A stretch of 64,000 nt of DNA from Pseudomonas synxantha (GTDB taxonomy: Bacteria; Pseudomonadota; Gammaproteobacteria; Pseudomonadales; Pseudomonadaceae). A program made the position numbers and the translations under genes. The first letter of the stretch is position 1; each line of letters begins with the position of its first letter. Location: contig NZ_LT629786.1 of NCBI RefSeq assembly GCF_900105675.1, forward strand, positions 1,178,001 to 1,242,000, written 5' to 3'. The notes beneath the pieces were generated by a model. That model did not search any database. It had not been told where the DNA came from and saw only the letters and a program-made list of their open reading frames with translations. Shown here in pieces: positions 1 to 10,322 of the stretch.

Positions 1-432
1 TTCGCCGATCCAGTCGCGGCTGAGATCGTGCTCAAAAGCGGTGTGAAGTTGACTTACTTGCCGTTGGATGTGACCCATAAAGTCCTCACCAGCGATGCGC
101 GCCTGAAAAAAATTGCGGACCTTAACAACAACGCGAGCAAGGTCGTCAGCAGCATTCTGAATGAGTACGTCAAGGGTGACATGGAGCACTACGGCATTCC
201 GGGCGGTCCGGTCCACGATGCGACCGTGGTTGCCTACCTGCTCAAGCCTTCGCTGTTCAGCGGTCGTCAGGCCAATATGGTCGTAGACAGCCGCGAAGGT
301 CCGACTTTCGGCCAGACCATCGTCGATTGGTATGACGGACTCAAGCAGGAGAAAAATGTGTTCTGGGTGGAGAACGGCGACGCCCAAGGCTTCTTCGATC
401 TGCTGACCGAGCGTCTGGCGCGTCTGAAGTAA
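1..432 (+). CDS. Nucleoside hydrolase, C-terminal part (cut by window start)
   Basis: The reading frame is open from the first base to a TAA at 430-432, giving 143 residues of a protein whose start lies outside the window. The sequence resembles the C-terminal half of inosine/uridine-preferring nucleoside hydrolases, which split ribonucleosides into ribose and free base. The visible segment GGPVHDATVVAYLL fits the family's late conserved block, where the His and Asp contribute to the active site and the metal-ribose site. The N-terminal DTDxGxDDA metal motif cannot be seen. No signal peptide can be judged. The family call is confident, the substrate is not. Confidence 0.85.
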   Translation, partial: FADPVAAEIVLKSGVKLTYLPLDVTHKVLTSDARLKKIADLNNNASKVVSSILNEYVKGDMEHYGIPGGPVHDATVVAYLLKPSLFSGRQANMVVDSREGPTFGQTIVDWYDGLKQEKNVFWVENGDAQGFFDLLTERLARLK

Positions 433-465
433 GGCGTTTACCGGTCAGCGTCCGCTGGCCGGTTC

Positions 466-672
466 TTATTTGTGCGCTTGTGCACCCATGTGGTCGGCCG
501 GGTATTTCTCGAATACCTGGCCGATGAAGGCTTGTGCGGCTTGGGTGCCCAGCTCCTTGACCAGCAGGTCGATACCGATGATCGCCATTTCTTCCGGGCT
601 TGCGGGGCTGTAGGAGCTTTGCCCTTGGGGCCATTTGGCTTTGATGTCGGCTTGGATCGTTACGGTGGTCAT
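466..672 (-). CDS. Small hypothetical protein (68 aa)
   Basis: I do not recognise a family. The frame is open upstream to 753, but I chose the ATG at 672, which gives a compact 68-residue protein beginning MTTVTIQADI. The segment before it (NCARWNRIPAHCPVL) does not look like coding sequence. The product has no signal peptide or membrane segment. Its middle (about residues 30-58) could form an amphipathic helix. It converges on the nucleoside hydrolase gene, with a 33-base gap between the two stop codons. Confidence 0.55.
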   Translation of the reverse strand: MTTVTIQADIKAKWPQGQSSYSPASPEEMAIIGIDLLVKELGTQAAQAFIGQVFEKYPADHMGAQAHK

Positions 673-827
673 GGACGTCTCACGGGCTGAAAGTACTGGG
701 CAATGCGCTGGAATGCGGTTCCAGCGGGCGCAGTTAAGCATTTTACGCGGCATTTGGCACTGCTACTTAGGCATGAAGGAAGGGGTGTGCGACACTGCCA
801 GCCTGTCCAATAGCCGGGAAACAACGC

Positions 828-1133
828 GTGCAGATCAATTTGAACAACCCTGAGGAGCTGACCCAGGCGACCGTGCGCGAACTGCTTGCCAGCGCCAGTG
901 ACGATGAACATACCCAACTGCGGGTGACCAAGGAGGGTATTGCCTATATTTCTTCAGGGATCGTGGGAGGCGTTGACATCGACGGCCTGCTCTTTCGCCT
1001 GGAGACCTGGTCAAAGGGCTCCGGGTATGTCGGCATCGTCGCGGCAAGCGACGAAGTCTGGGTCATGCAGATTTTTAACGCGCTGAAGCAGAATTGGCCT
1101 ACACCTTCTTCTGACTACATTGATATCTACTAA
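828..1133 (+). CDS. Hypothetical protein, GTG start (101 aa)
   Basis: A 101-residue cytoplasmic protein starting at a GTG at 828. The upstream sequence carries only a weak ribosome binding site. The protein has an N-terminal acidic helical part (NPEELTQATVRELLASASDDE) followed by strand-like segments ending in SSDYIDIY. It has no signal peptide, membrane segment or cysteines. It stands alone between a convergent small gene and the I78 lipoprotein gene. I cannot assign a function. The coherent hydrophobic pattern and third-position G/C support it as a real gene. Confidence 0.6.
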   Translation: MQINLNNPEELTQATVRELLASASDDEHTQLRVTKEGIAYISSGIVGGVDIDGLLFRLETWSKGSGYVGIVAASDEVWVMQIFNALKQNWPTPSSDYIDIY

Positions 1134-1277
1134 GTGCGTTCATATCTAGTCACGATTGACAGGGCGCTTGACTGCTGTGAGTGAGGCAGACTTGCGCGCA
1201 GGCGGTTAACGTCTTGAAACCAATCGCTTTGACTGCTGTCGCACGATCTCTGTCCATTTTTTATCATAGGAGGCTTC

Positions 1278-1598
1278 ATGCCTTGGAAGCTCGCATCATT
1301 CGGTACTTTGTTGGCAGCACTCGCGTTGGCGGGTTGCAGCACCCCGGGTGCCTCTGAGCCAGGCAAAGACGCCACCGCGACCGATGCCGGTCATAGCCGC
1401 TGTGAGTCGAAGGCCGCCGAGTTTGCAATCGGCCAGAAGGCCTCGCCCCAGTTGCTGGAGCAGGCCCGTACGCGTGCCGGTGCGCAGAATGCACGCATTC
1501 TCAAGCCCAACGATATGATCACGCTGGAGTATCGCTCCGACCGCTTGAACCTGAATACCGATAACAACCTGGTAATCACTCGGGTCAATTGCGGCTGA
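1278..1598 (+). CDS. I78-family peptidase inhibitor-like lipoprotein
   Basis: A 106-residue exported protein. Residues 1-20 form a lipoprotein signal ending in the lipobox LAGC, with Cys20 as the lipidated residue and Ser after it, which suggests an outer-membrane destination. The mature part carries the I78 pattern: a Cys near residue 42, a central FAIGQKASPQLLEQARTRAG segment, DMITLEYRSDRLNL, and a terminal VITRVNCG. I78 proteins are small proteinase inhibitors or periplasmic stress proteins, and the two Cys residues probably form the family disulfide. A ribosome binding site AGGAGG lies 5-10 bases upstream. A bidirectional terminator follows. Confidence 0.8.
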   Translation: MPWKLASFGTLLAALALAGCSTPGASEPGKDATATDAGHSRCESKAAEFAIGQKASPQLLEQARTRAGAQNARILKPNDMITLEYRSDRLNLNTDNNLVITRVNCG

Positions 1599-1625
1599 TC
1601 GCCCTGCGGCTTTTGCATCGCCCAT

Positions 1626-1657
1626 AAAAAACCCCGCCACATGGACGGGGTTTTTTT
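1626..1657. terminator. Bidirectional Rho-independent terminator
   Basis: The arms AAAAACCCCG and CGGGGTTTTT flank a 9-base loop. There is a T-run on the plus side and an A-run on the other side, so the site can end both the I78 gene (plus) and the cold-shock gene (minus), which converge here. Confidence 0.85.
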
Positions 1658-1671
1658 AGCTCAGCGGGGAA

Positions 1672-1884
1672 TTACTCGCCGCGAACCTGTGCAGCTTGCA
1701 TACCCTTTTGGCCTTTCTCAGCCACGAAGGAAACAGTCTGGCCTTCTTTCAGGCTTTTGAAACCGTCGCTTTCGATAGCTTTGAAGTGTACGAACAGGTC
1801 GTCACCGCCACCTTGAGGAGTGATGAAGCCGAAGCCTTTTTCATCGTTGAACCATTTAACGGTGCCGGTTTGGCGATTAGACAT
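1672..1884 (-). CDS. Cold-shock protein, CspA/CapB family
   Basis: A 70-residue single cold-shock domain, the usual size for the family. RNP1-like KGFGFI and RNP2-like DLFVHF motifs are both present, after the typical N-terminal GTVKWFN. These proteins bind single-stranded nucleic acid and melt RNA structure in the cytoplasm. The start at 1884 (MSNRQTG) has GGAG about 8 bases upstream. The open frame reaches 1995, but the extra residues are not family-like. The nearly 300-base upstream region has no other gene and could hold a long 5' leader, as is common for csp genes. The paralogue cannot be named from sequence alone. Confidence 0.92.
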   Translation of the reverse strand: MSNRQTGTVKWFNDEKGFGFITPQGGGDDLFVHFKAIESDGFKSLKEGQTVSFVAEKGQKGMQAAQVRGE

Positions 1885-2039
1885 GGTGTATCTCCAAGAA
1901 ACATATATTTTCAGTAGTGCTGTGCTGCTCAGGCCAACTGGGCACACTGGGCTATCATAGTCGAAATGTTCGACTTGGGAGCCCCCCCAAGGCATTGTTT
2001 GCCAATCAATCGCGTTGCGTTTGATCCTTGGACCGGCTG

Positions 2040-2062
2040 AAAGCCCCGATCTACGGGGCTTT
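2040..2062 (-). terminator. Hairpin, weak terminator of the small exported protein gene
   Basis: Perfect 9-base arms AAAGCCCCG and CGGGGCTTT with a 5-base loop. On the minus strand the hairpin ends in only three T residues and lacks a longer U-tract, so termination may be incomplete. It lies between the exported protein gene and the cold-shock gene, both on the minus strand. Confidence 0.5.
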
Positions 2063-2173
2063 GCGGTGAAATATCAGCTGTTAAAAAAAGCCGTAAAACC
2101 TGCATATTTTGTGCGAAATAGCAGTTTTGAGGCCGTTTTTTCAGTGAAATGGCCGTCTGATCAGTGGTCAATC

Positions 2174-2488
2174 TTACTTTTTCTTCACGACTTTGCAGGA
2201 CGAAATAGCCGTGACTGCTTTGTTTTTAAGCTCCGGGCTGGCGTTCTGGTTGGTCATGAGTTCCTTGATCTCGGCAGAGCTCAATTCGGCATTGATCTTG
2301 TCGGCGCCACACTCGCAGTGGGCTTTGGCAGTCTTGACGTCTACGTTCCGACTGGCGGTGGCGCTGCAGTCGCTCACAAAGCTGTCACGGGCACCAGCTG
2401 GCCAGTTGGAGGGGGCTGCGGCCTGTGCGCCGAGGGAAAGGAGGCTCAGGGTAGCGGCGACAGCGAGGGTAGAGGTGAAACGCATCAT
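2174..2488 (-). CDS. Small exported hypothetical protein (104 aa)
   Basis: Residues 1-24 form a clear Sec signal peptide with a cleavage site near AQA-AAP. The mature part is about 80 residues with four Cys (DCSATAS, HCECGAD, SSCKVVKKK), which could pair in the periplasm, and a basic tail. No family is recognised with certainty. Small cysteine-containing periplasmic proteins of this form are common in Pseudomonas. Two ATG codons stand in tandem at 2488 and 2485, with GGAG upstream. Either may be used. Transcription runs toward the cold-shock gene. Confidence 0.7.
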   Translation of the reverse strand: MMRFTSTLAVAATLSLLSLGAQAAAPSNWPAGARDSFVSDCSATASRNVDVKTAKAHCECGADKINAELSSAEIKELMTNQNASPELKNKAVTAISSCKVVKKK

Positions 2489-2812
2489 GGGATGCTCCTT
2501 TGGGTCGAGGACGAACGGCGATTCTCAGTGGGTTTGAGGCCCGGCGTACAGCTCAAGTTCACTTTTGCAGCTATAAAGCCTCGAAATGCTGTTTACACAA
2601 AGCTTCGCCGGCGCGACGACCGTTCATCTGTGCTAGCATCCTCGCCTGGCTATTTCCCGGCGCGCCATTTGCCGCCTTGCCAGGTCCTTTTTGTTCACTC
2701 CAGTCACTCTGGTTCGATTATCGGTTGGCCGAAAGGCTCCTGCCGCTGTAAGGCAGGCGTTCTTCATTGAACGGCCTGGTGTTGGATCTTGTACTGGCTC
2801 ATCCCAACCCAC

Positions 2813-2833
2813 GTGACCTTTGGTAGGGGTCAC
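2813..2833 (+). promoter_or_regulatory. Candidate thrS translational operator (tRNA-Thr anticodon-arm mimic)
   Basis: GTGACC and GGTCAC form a 6-bp stem. Adding a U-G pair leaves a 7-base loop UUGGUAG: U at position 33, GGU at 34-36 and A at 37, the same as a tRNA-Thr(GGU) anticodon loop. The stem ends 8 bases before the GGAGG ribosome binding site of thrS. In E. coli the thrS leader mimics the tRNA-Thr anticodon arm at an equivalent position and is bound by ThrRS to block translation. A second hairpin (CCTGCC/GGCAGG, 2739-2757) lies upstream. The rest of the 364-base gap from 2489 shows no gene. Confidence 0.5.
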
Positions 2834-2852
2834 CACTAGGAGAGGAGGCGCC

Positions 2853-4775
2853 ATGCCAACTATTACTCTTCCCGATGGCAGTCAACGTTCATTCGATCAT
2901 GCGGTTTCCGTCGCCGAGGTCGCCGCATCCATTGGTGCCGGCCTGGCCAAGGCCACCGTGGCCGGCAAGGTCGACGGCAAGCTGGTTGATGCCAGCGACC
3001 TGATCACCAGCGACGCCAGCCTGCAAATCATCACGCCCAAGGACCAAGAGGGGCTGGAGATCATTCGCCACTCTTGTGCACACTTGATTGGTCATGCGGT
3101 GAAGCAGCTGTATCCGACCGCCAAGATGGTGATTGGCCCGGTTATCGAAGAAGGCTTCTATTACGATATCGCCTACGAGCGTCCCTTCACCCCGGACGAC
3201 CTGGCGGCCATCGAGCAGCGCATGCACGCGCTGATCGAAAAAGACTATGACGTCATCAAGAAGGTCACCCCGCGTGCCGAAGTGATCGACGTGTTCACCG
3301 CGCGTGGCGAAGACTACAAGCTGCGCCTGGTCGAAGACATGCCGGACGAGCAGGCCATGGGCCTGTACTACCACGAAGAATACGTCGACATGTGCCGCGG
3401 CCCACACGTGCCGAATACGCGCTTCCTGAAATCGTTCAAGCTGACCAAGCTGTCCGGTGCCTACTGGCGCGGCGATGCAAAAAACGAACAACTGCAACGG
3501 ATCTACGGCACGGCCTGGGCAGACAAGAAGCAGCTGGCCGCCTATATCCAGCGCATCGAAGAAGCCGAAAAGCGCGACCACCGCAAGATCGGCAAGCGCT
3601 TGAATCTGTTCCACCTCCAGGAAGAAGCGCCGGGCATGGTGTTCTGGCACCCGAACGGCTGGACCCTGTACCAGGTACTCGAGCAGTACATGCGCAAGGT
3701 TCAGCGCGAAAACGGTTACCTGGAGATCAAGACGCCCCAGGTCGTTGATCGCAGCCTGTGGGAGAAATCCGGGCACTGGGCCAACTACGCCGACAACATG
3801 TTCACCACCCAGTCGGAAAACCGCGACTACGCCATCAAGCCAATGAACTGCCCATGCCACGTGCAGGTGTTCAACCAGGGCTTGAAGAGCTACCGTGAGT
3901 TGCCGATGCGCCTGGCCGAGTTCGGTGCCTGCCATCGTAACGAGCCCTCGGGTGCGCTGCACGGCATCATGCGCGTGCGTGGCTTTACCCAGGACGATGC
4001 CCACATCTTCTGCACCGAAGAGCAGATGCAGGCCGAATCCGCCGCGTTCATCAAGCTGACCATGGATGTCTATCGCGATTTCGGCTTTACCGAAGTCGAG
4101 ATGAAGCTGTCCACTCGTCCGGAAAAACGCGTCGGCTCCGACGAACTGTGGGATCGCGCCGAAGCGGCACTGGCCGCAGCGCTGGACAGTGCGGGGCTTG
4201 CGTACGACCTGCAGCCGGGGGAGGGCGCATTCTACGGTCCGAAGATCGAGTTCTCGCTGAAAGATTGCCTTGGCCGCGTCTGGCAGTGTGGTACCCTGCA
4301 GCTCGATTTTAACCTGCCGATCCGTCTGGGAGCCGAATATGTCTCCGAAGACAACAGCCGTAAGCACCCGGTCATGCTGCACCGGGCGATCCTCGGCTCG
4401 TTCGAGCGGTTCGTCGGCATCCTGATCGAGCACTACGAGGGCGCGTTCCCTGCGTGGTTGGCTCCAACCCAGGCAGTGATCATGAATATCACTGATAAAC
4501 AGGCAGATTTTGCCGCTGAAGTTGAAAAAACTCTCAATGAAAGCGGATTTCGTGCCAAGTCCGACTTGAGAAATGAAAAGATCGGCTTTAAAATCCGCGA
4601 GCATACTTTGCTCAAGGTTCCCTATCTTTTGGTTATCGGAGATCGGGAAGTCGAGATGCAGACTGTCGCTGTGCGTACTCGTGAAGGTGCTGACCTGGGC
4701 TCGATGCCCGTCGCCCAGTTCGCTGAGTTCCTCGCGCAAGCGGTTTCCCGGCGTGGTCGCCCAGATTCGGAGTAA
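2853..4775 (+). CDS. thrS: Threonyl-tRNA synthetase
   Basis: A 640-residue class II synthetase that charges tRNA-Thr. The order is an N-terminal TGS domain (about 1-62), an editing domain with the HxxxH pair H73/H77 in [10 protein letters not shown] and the later MCRGPH segment, the class II catalytic core with [10 protein letters not shown] carrying the zinc-ligand Cys near 334, and a C-terminal anticodon-binding domain. The start at 2853 has GGAGG 6-10 bases upstream. The frame extends to 2820, but those residues run through the leader hairpin. The stop overlaps the first base of infC. Regulation may be through the leader hairpin at 2813-2833. Confidence 0.97.
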   Translation: MPTITLPDGSQRSFDHAVSVAEVAASIGAGLAKATVAGKVDGKLVDASDLITSDASLQIITPKDQEGLEIIRHSCAHLIGHAVKQLYPTAKMVIGPVIEEGFYYDIAYERPFTPDDLAAIEQRMHALIEKDYDVIKKVTPRAEVIDVFTARGEDYKLRLVEDMPDEQAMGLYYHEEYVDMCRGPHVPNTRFLKSFKLTKLSGAYWRGDAKNEQLQRIYGTAWADKKQLAAYIQRIEEAEKRDHRKIGKRLNLFHLQEEAPGMVFWHPNGWTLYQVLEQYMRKVQRENGYLEIKTPQVVDRSLWEKSGHWANYADNMFTTQSENRDYAIKPMNCPCHVQVFNQGLKSYRELPMRLAEFGACHRNEPSGALHGIMRVRGFTQDDAHIFCTEEQMQAESAAFIKLTMDVYRDFGFTEVEMKLSTRPEKRVGSDELWDRAEAALAAALDSAGLAYDLQPGEGAFYGPKIEFSLKDCLGRVWQCGTLQLDFNLPIRLGAEYVSEDNSRKHPVMLHRAILGSFERFVGILIEHYEGAFPAWLAPTQAVIMNITDKQADFAAEVEKTLNESGFRAKSDLRNEKIGFKIREHTLLKVPYLLVIGDREVEMQTVAVRTREGADLGSMPVAQFAEFLAQAVSRRGRPDSE

Positions 4776-5326
4776 TTACTATTAAGCGTGAAATGAGACA
4801 AGATAAACGAGCTGCACCGAAAGCCCCGATCAACGAGAATATCTCGGCACGCGAGGTTCGGTTAATTGGGGCTGAGGGTGAGCAGCTTGGGATTGTGTCA
4901 ATTGAAGACGCGCTTCTTAAGGCTGAAGAAGCCAAGCTCGATTTGGTGGAAATTTCCGCCGATGCTGTACCGCCTGTCTGCAAGCTGATGGACTACGGCA
5001 AATCGATCTTCGAGAAGAAGAAGCAGATTGCCGCAGCCAAGAAAAACCAGAAGCAGATCCAGGTTAAAGAAATCAAGTTTCGTCCAGGGACGGAGGAAGG
5101 GGATTACCAGGTAAAACTGCGCAACCTGGTACGTTTCCTGAGTGATGGGGACAGGGCCAAGGTATCCTTGCGATTCCGCGGCCGTGAGATGGCCCACCAG
5201 GAGCTGGGGATGGAACTCCTCAAGCGGGTTGAAGCTGACCTGCTCGAGTACGGTTCGGTCGAACAGCATCCTAAGATGGAAGGACGCCAGCTGATCATGG
5301 TCATCGCCCCGAAAAAGAAGAAGTAA
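4775..5326 (+). CDS. infC: Translation initiation factor IF-3 (AUU start)
   Basis: A 183-residue IF-3 with both halves present: the N-domain with [14 protein letters not shown] and the C-domain with [20 protein letters not shown] and a terminal APKKKK. IF-3 keeps 30S subunits free and rejects non-canonical start codons. The first in-frame ATG is at 4793, but pseudomonad IF-3 begins MTIKREM, which corresponds to ATT at 4775. That ATT shares one base with the thrS TAA. An AUU start is the known basis of IF-3 autoregulation. Choosing the ATG would cut off six conserved residues. It is co-transcribed with thrS, rpmI and rplT. Confidence 0.95.
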   Translation: MTIKREMRQDKRAAPKAPINENISAREVRLIGAEGEQLGIVSIEDALLKAEEAKLDLVEISADAVPPVCKLMDYGKSIFEKKKQIAAAKKNQKQIQVKEIKFRPGTEEGDYQVKLRNLVRFLSDGDRAKVSLRFRGREMAHQELGMELLKRVEADLLEYGSVEQHPKMEGRQLIMVIAPKKKK

Positions 5327-5386
5327 TCAACAGGGCACGGCAGGCCTTCTGATTATGTTTATCAACTGAATGCGGAGTATCCGAAC

Positions 5387-5581
5387 ATGCCAAAGATGAA
5401 GACTAAAAGTGGTGCTGCTAAGCGGTTTCTGAAAACTGCTAACGGTATCAAGCACAAGCACGCTTTCAAGAGCCACATCCTGACCAAAATGTCGACCAAG
5501 CGTAAGCGTCAACTGCGCGGTAGCAGCTTGCTGCATCCGTCTGACGTGGCAAAAGTCGAGCGCATGCTGCGCCTTCGTTAA
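5387..5581 (+). CDS. rpmI: Ribosomal protein bL35
   Basis: A 64-residue, strongly basic protein of the large subunit, the normal length for bL35, starting [14 protein letters not shown] and ending MLRLR. It lies 60 bases after infC and 30 bases before rplT. In E. coli, L20 represses translation of rpmI and rplT by binding the upstream mRNA. The 60-base leader here is a possible equivalent, but I could not confirm a pseudoknot by eye. Confidence 0.97.
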   Translation: MPKMKTKSGAAKRFLKTANGIKHKHAFKSHILTKMSTKRKRQLRGSSLLHPSDVAKVERMLRLR

Positions 5582-5611
5582 TTTTTGGATCAAGAATAGA
5601 GGAAGTAACTC

Positions 5612-5968
5612 ATGGCTCGTGTAAAGCGTGGCGTCATTGCCCGTAAACGTCACAAAAAAATTCTGAAACTTGCTAAAGGCTACTACGGCGCACGCTCACG
5701 CGTATTCCGTGTTGCCAAGCAAGCGGTAATCAAGGCAGGCCAATACGCCTACCGTGACCGTCGTCAGAAAAAACGTCAGTTCCGCGCTCTGTGGATCGCT
5801 CGTATCAACGCTGGTGCACGTGTTAACGGTCTGTCCTACAGCCGTTTCATCGCTGGCCTGAAAAAAGCGTCCATCGAGATCGACCGTAAGGTTCTGGCTG
5901 ATCTGGCAGTGAACGAAAAAGCGGCGTTTGCTGCGATTGTCGAGAAAGCTAAAGCCACCTTGGCTTAA
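5612..5968 (+). CDS. rplT: Ribosomal protein bL20
   Basis: A 118-residue basic protein, the usual length, beginning [19 protein letters not shown]. The long N-terminal arm that threads into 23S rRNA is seen as the Arg/Lys-rich stretch up to about residue 60. The globular part includes [17 protein letters not shown]20 is needed for early 50S assembly and is a translational repressor of its own operon in enterobacteria. A GAGGAAG ribosome binding site precedes the start. Two hairpins follow before pheS. Confidence 0.97.
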
Positions 5969-5982
5969 GTACCCCCGACAGT

Positions 5983-7094
<1,112 letters not shown>

Positions 7095-7120
7095 TCGTAA
7101 CGAATCTTTAGGAGAGCAGG

Positions 7121-9499
7121 ATGAAATTCAGTGAACAATGGCTGCGTGGCTGGGTAAGCCCGCAGGTAAGTCGTGACGAGCTGGTTGCGCGTCTGTCGAT
7201 GGCCGGTCTTGAGGTCGATAGCGTTACGCCGGCCGCCGGTGTTTTCAGCGGTGTAGTGGTGGGCGAGGTGTTGAGCACCGAGCAGCATCCCGATGCCGAC
7301 AAGTTGCGTGTGTGCCAGGTCAGCAATGGCGCGGAAACCTTCCAGGTCGTGTGCGGAGCGCCTAACGTGCGTCCGGGCCTGAAGATCCCGTTCGCCATGA
7401 TCGGCGCCCAACTGCCGGGCGACTTCAAGATCAAGAAGGCCAAGCTGCGTGGTGTTGAGTCCAACGGCATGCTGTGTTCCCAGGCCGAGTTGCAGGTGGG
7501 AGAGGGCAACGATGGCCTGATGGAACTGCCGGCCGACGCGCCAGTGGGCCAGGACATCCGTGTCTATCTGGAATTGGAAGACGCCAGCATCGAGGTCGAC
7601 CTGACCCCGAACCGCGGCGATTGCCTGTCCCTGGCGGGCCTGGCCCGTGAAGTGGGCGCGCTGTACAACACGCCTGTCACCCGTCCAGTCGTCGCTGCCG
7701 TGCCGGCAGTGCACGACGAAGTACGCTCGATTGACGTGCTGGCGCCAAACGCCTGCCCGCGTTACCTGGGGCGTGTGATCCGTAACGTCGACCTGTCCAA
7801 GCCAACCCCGCTGTGGATGGTGGAACGTTTGCGTCGCGCAGACGTGCGCAGTATCGACGCCGCTGTCGACATCACCAACTATGTGATGCTGGAGCTGGGC
7901 CAGCCGCTGCACGCTTTTGATCTCGCCGAAATCAATGGCGGCATCCGCGTGCGCATGGCCGAAGAAGGCGAGAAGCTGGTGCTCCTGGATGGTCAGGAAG
8001 TCAGCCTGCGTGCCGACACCCTGGTCATCGCCGACCACTCCCGCGCCTTGGCGATTGCCGGCGTAATGGGCGGCGAGCACAGCGGCGTGTCAGCGACCAC
8101 CCGTGACGTGTTCCTTGAAAGCGCATTCTTCGACCAGATCGCTATTGCTGGCAAGGCGCGTTCCTACGGCCTGCACACCGATGCGTCGCACCGCTACGAG
8201 CGTGGCGTGGACTGGAAGCTTGCCCGTGAAGCCATGGAGCGCGCCACTGGCCTGCTGCTGGACATCACTGGTGGCGAAGCCGGCCCGATCACCGAAACCG
8301 TCAATCAACAGTACCTGCCGTCGATTGCGCCTATCACCCTGCGCGCCAAAAGCGTCGAGCAAATGCTTGGCCTGGTGATCGAACCGACTGAAATCGAGCA
8401 ACTGCTGTCGGCCCTCGGCCTGGGTATTTCCTCGAGTGGGGAAGGGCAGTGGCAAGTTGAAGTACCAAGTCATCGCTTCGATATCAGCCTGGAAGTCGAC
8501 CTGATCGAAGAGCTGGCGCGGCTGTACGGCTACAACCGCCTGCCGGTTCGTTACCCGCAAGCGCGCCTGGCGCCACAGCCGAAGACCGAGGCGCGTGCGC
8601 ACCTGCCAGAGTTGCGTCGCCTGCTGGTAGCCCGTGGCTATCAGGAAGCTGTGACTTACAGCTTCATCGATCCAAAGCAGTTCGAGCTGTTCAACCCCGG
8701 TGTTGAGCCACTGTTGCTGGCTAACCCGATCTCCAACGACATGGCCGCCATGCGTTCGTCGCTGTGGCCGGGTCTGGTGAAAGCGCTTTCCCACAACTTG
8801 AACCGCCAGCAAGACCGCGTGCGCCTGTTCGAAAGCGGCCTGCGTTTCGTGGGTCAGCTCGATGGTCTTAAGCAGGAACCGATGCTGGCCGGCGTCGTCT
8901 GCGGTAGCCGCCTGCCGGAAGGCTGGGCGCAGGGCCGCGACGTCGTAGACTTCTTCGACGTCAAGGCTGACGTGGAAGCGGTGCTGGGCTTTGCCGGTGC
9001 GCTGGATGCCTTCACCTTTGTGCCGGGCAGCCACCCAGCATTGCATCCGGGCCAGACTGCGCGTATCGAGCGCGAAGGTCGCCTGGTGGGCTTCATCGGT
9101 GCTATTCACCCGGAACTGTCGAAAACCCTGGGGCTGGATCGCCCAGTCTTCGTTTTTGAGCTGGTCCTGGCTGAAGTTGCCACGGGCAAGATGCCTAAAT
9201 TCAGCGAGTTGTCGCGCTTCCCTGAAGTGCGTCGTGACCTGGCGCTGATCGCCGACCGTGACGTCGCCGCCACTGCCGTTCTGGATGTAATCCGTGAAAA
9301 TGCAGGGGAATGGCTGACAGACCTCAGGCTATTTGACGTCTATCAGGGTAAAGGCATTGATCCGCATAGAAAAAGCCTTGCCGTTGGCTTGACCTGGCAG
9401 CATCCATCGCGCACTCTTAATGACGATGAGGTGAATACCACGACGCAAAATATCCTCACCTCGCTCGAACAAAGGTTGAACGCCACGTTAAGGAAGTGA
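7121..9499 (+). CDS. pheT: Phenylalanyl-tRNA synthetase beta subunit
   Basis: A 792-residue subunit, full length for the long bacterial form. It carries an N-terminal EMAP/tRNA-binding domain (about 40-150), the B3/B4 editing region, the B5 domain, a catalytic-like domain that lacks the aminoacylation motifs, and a C-terminal ferredoxin-fold anticodon-binding domain ending LEQRLNATLRK. The RBS AGGAGAG lies 7-13 bases upstream. ihfA starts three bases after the stop, so the two are likely translationally coupled. Confidence 0.97.
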   Translation: MKFSEQWLRGWVSPQVSRDELVARLSMAGLEVDSVTPAAGVFSGVVVGEVLSTEQHPDADKLRVCQVSNGAETFQVVCGAPNVRPGLKIPFAMIGAQLPGDFKIKKAKLRGVESNGMLCSQAELQVGEGNDGLMELPADAPVGQDIRVYLELEDASIEVDLTPNRGDCLSLAGLAREVGALYNTPVTRPVVAAVPAVHDEVRSIDVLAPNACPRYLGRVIRNVDLSKPTPLWMVERLRRADVRSIDAAVDITNYVMLELGQPLHAFDLAEINGGIRVRMAEEGEKLVLLDGQEVSLRADTLVIADHSRALAIAGVMGGEHSGVSATTRDVFLESAFFDQIAIAGKARSYGLHTDASHRYERGVDWKLAREAMERATGLLLDITGGEAGPITETVNQQYLPSIAPITLRAKSVEQMLGLVIEPTEIEQLLSALGLGISSSGEGQWQVEVPSHRFDISLEVDLIEELARLYGYNRLPVRYPQARLAPQPKTEARAHLPELRRLLVARGYQEAVTYSFIDPKQFELFNPGVEPLLLANPISNDMAAMRSSLWPGLVKALSHNLNRQQDRVRLFESGLRFVGQLDGLKQEPMLAGVVCGSRLPEGWAQGRDVVDFFDVKADVEAVLGFAGALDAFTFVPGSHPALHPGQTARIEREGRLVGFIGAIHPELSKTLGLDRPVFVFELVLAEVATGKMPKFSELSRFPEVRRDLALIADRDVAATAVLDVIRENAGEWLTDLRLFDVYQGKGIDPHRKSLAVGLTWQHPSRTLNDDEVNTTTQNILTSLEQRLNATLRK

Positions 9500-9502
9500 C
9501 GT

Positions 9503-9805
9503 ATGGGGGCTTTGACGAAAGCTGAGATGGCGGAACGTCTGTACGAAGAGTTGGGTCTGAACAAGCGCGAGGCCAAGGAATTGGTCGAGCTGTTTTTTGA
9601 AGAGATCCGCCACGCTCTGGAAGACAACGAACAGGTCAAGTTGTCCGGTTTCGGCAATTTTGACCTGCGGGACAAACGCCAGCGGCCTGGCCGCAATCCA
9701 AAAACGGGAGAAGAAATCCCGATCACGGCTCGCCGTGTGGTCACCTTTCGTCCAGGGCAGAAGTTAAAGGCCCGAGTTGAGGCTTATGCTGGAACCAAGT
9801 CATAA
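9503..9805 (+). CDS. ihfA: Integration host factor alpha subunit
   Basis: A 100-residue HU/IHF-fold protein beginning [20 protein letters not shown], with the beta-arm segment [26 protein letters not shown] and its DNA-intercalating proline. IHF bends DNA sharply and serves in recombination, replication and promoter architecture. The alpha rather than beta call rests on sequence and on its standard position after pheT. The gene overlaps the following MerR-like gene by 20 bases. Confidence 0.97.
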   Translation: MGALTKAEMAERLYEELGLNKREAKELVELFFEEIRHALEDNEQVKLSGFGNFDLRDKRQRPGRNPKTGEEIPITARRVVTFRPGQKLKARVEAYAGTKS

Positions 9806-10142
9806 CGACGAGCTACCCGTCATCCCAGGCAAACGCTACTTCACCATTGGTGAAGTCAGCGAGCTGTGTGCGGTAAAGCCGCACGTGCTGCGCTATTGGG
9901 AGCAGGAGTTTCCTCAACTCAACCCCGTCAAACGCACCGGGAACCGTCGGTATTATCAGCGCCAGGATGTGCTGATGATCCGACAGATCCGCGCGTTGCT
10001 GTACGACCAGGGGTTCACCATCAGCGGCGCACGCCAGCGTATGTCCGGTGATGAAGCCAAAGACGACACCACCCAGTACAAGCAACTGATCCGCCAGATG
10101 ATCTCCGAACTGGAAGATGTGCTGGTGGTGCTGAAAAAATGA
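9786..10142 (+). CDS. MerR-family regulator (ihfA-linked, CueR-like fold)
   Basis: A 118-residue protein with an N-terminal MerR winged helix-turn-helix ([22 protein letters not shown], about residues 18-40) and a C-terminal coiled segment ([14 protein letters not shown]). There are no metal-binding Cys residues and no effector domain. This small MerR-like protein next to ihfA is conserved in pseudomonads, and its target is unknown to me. I chose the ATG at 9786 (MLEPSHND), inside the end of ihfA. The frame also has an ATG at 9777 (MRLM), which is less family-like. Confidence 0.85.
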   Translation: MLEPSHNDELPVIPGKRYFTIGEVSELCAVKPHVLRYWEQEFPQLNPVKRTGNRRYYQRQDVLMIRQIRALLYDQGFTISGARQRMSGDEAKDDTTQYKQLIRQMISELEDVLVVLKK

Positions 10143-10232
10143 TTCAAGCTTTAAAAATACTTCCACATTTCAAAAGCTTGCGGTATATTCCGATTCGCTT
10201 CGTTAAGAAGCGAACCCAGTAACACGCCTAGT

Positions 10233-10309
10233 CGGGGCGTAGCGCAGTCCGGTAGCGCACTAGCATGGGGTGCTAGGGGTCGAGTGTTCGAATCACTCCG
10301 TCCCGACCA
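10233..10309 (+). tRNA. tRNA-Pro (anticodon GGG)
   Basis: The 77-base sequence folds as a tRNA: acceptor stem CGGGGCG with CGTCCCG, anticodon stem CTAGC/GCTAG around the loop ATGGGGT (U33, GGG anticodon, G37), T-arm with TTCGAAT, and an encoded CCA end at 10307-10309. It reads Pro codons CCC and CCU. It lies 90 bases after the MerR-like gene, and an intrinsic terminator follows. The 3' end is a common target for integrating elements, and mobile-like remnants follow it here. Confidence 0.96.
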
Positions 10310-10322
10310 TATATTCTTAAAG

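Noticed and set aside
2889..4739. 616-codon open frame on the minus strand opposite thrS
   Set aside because: Shadow of a GC-rich coding gene. It has no family features and thrS is certain.
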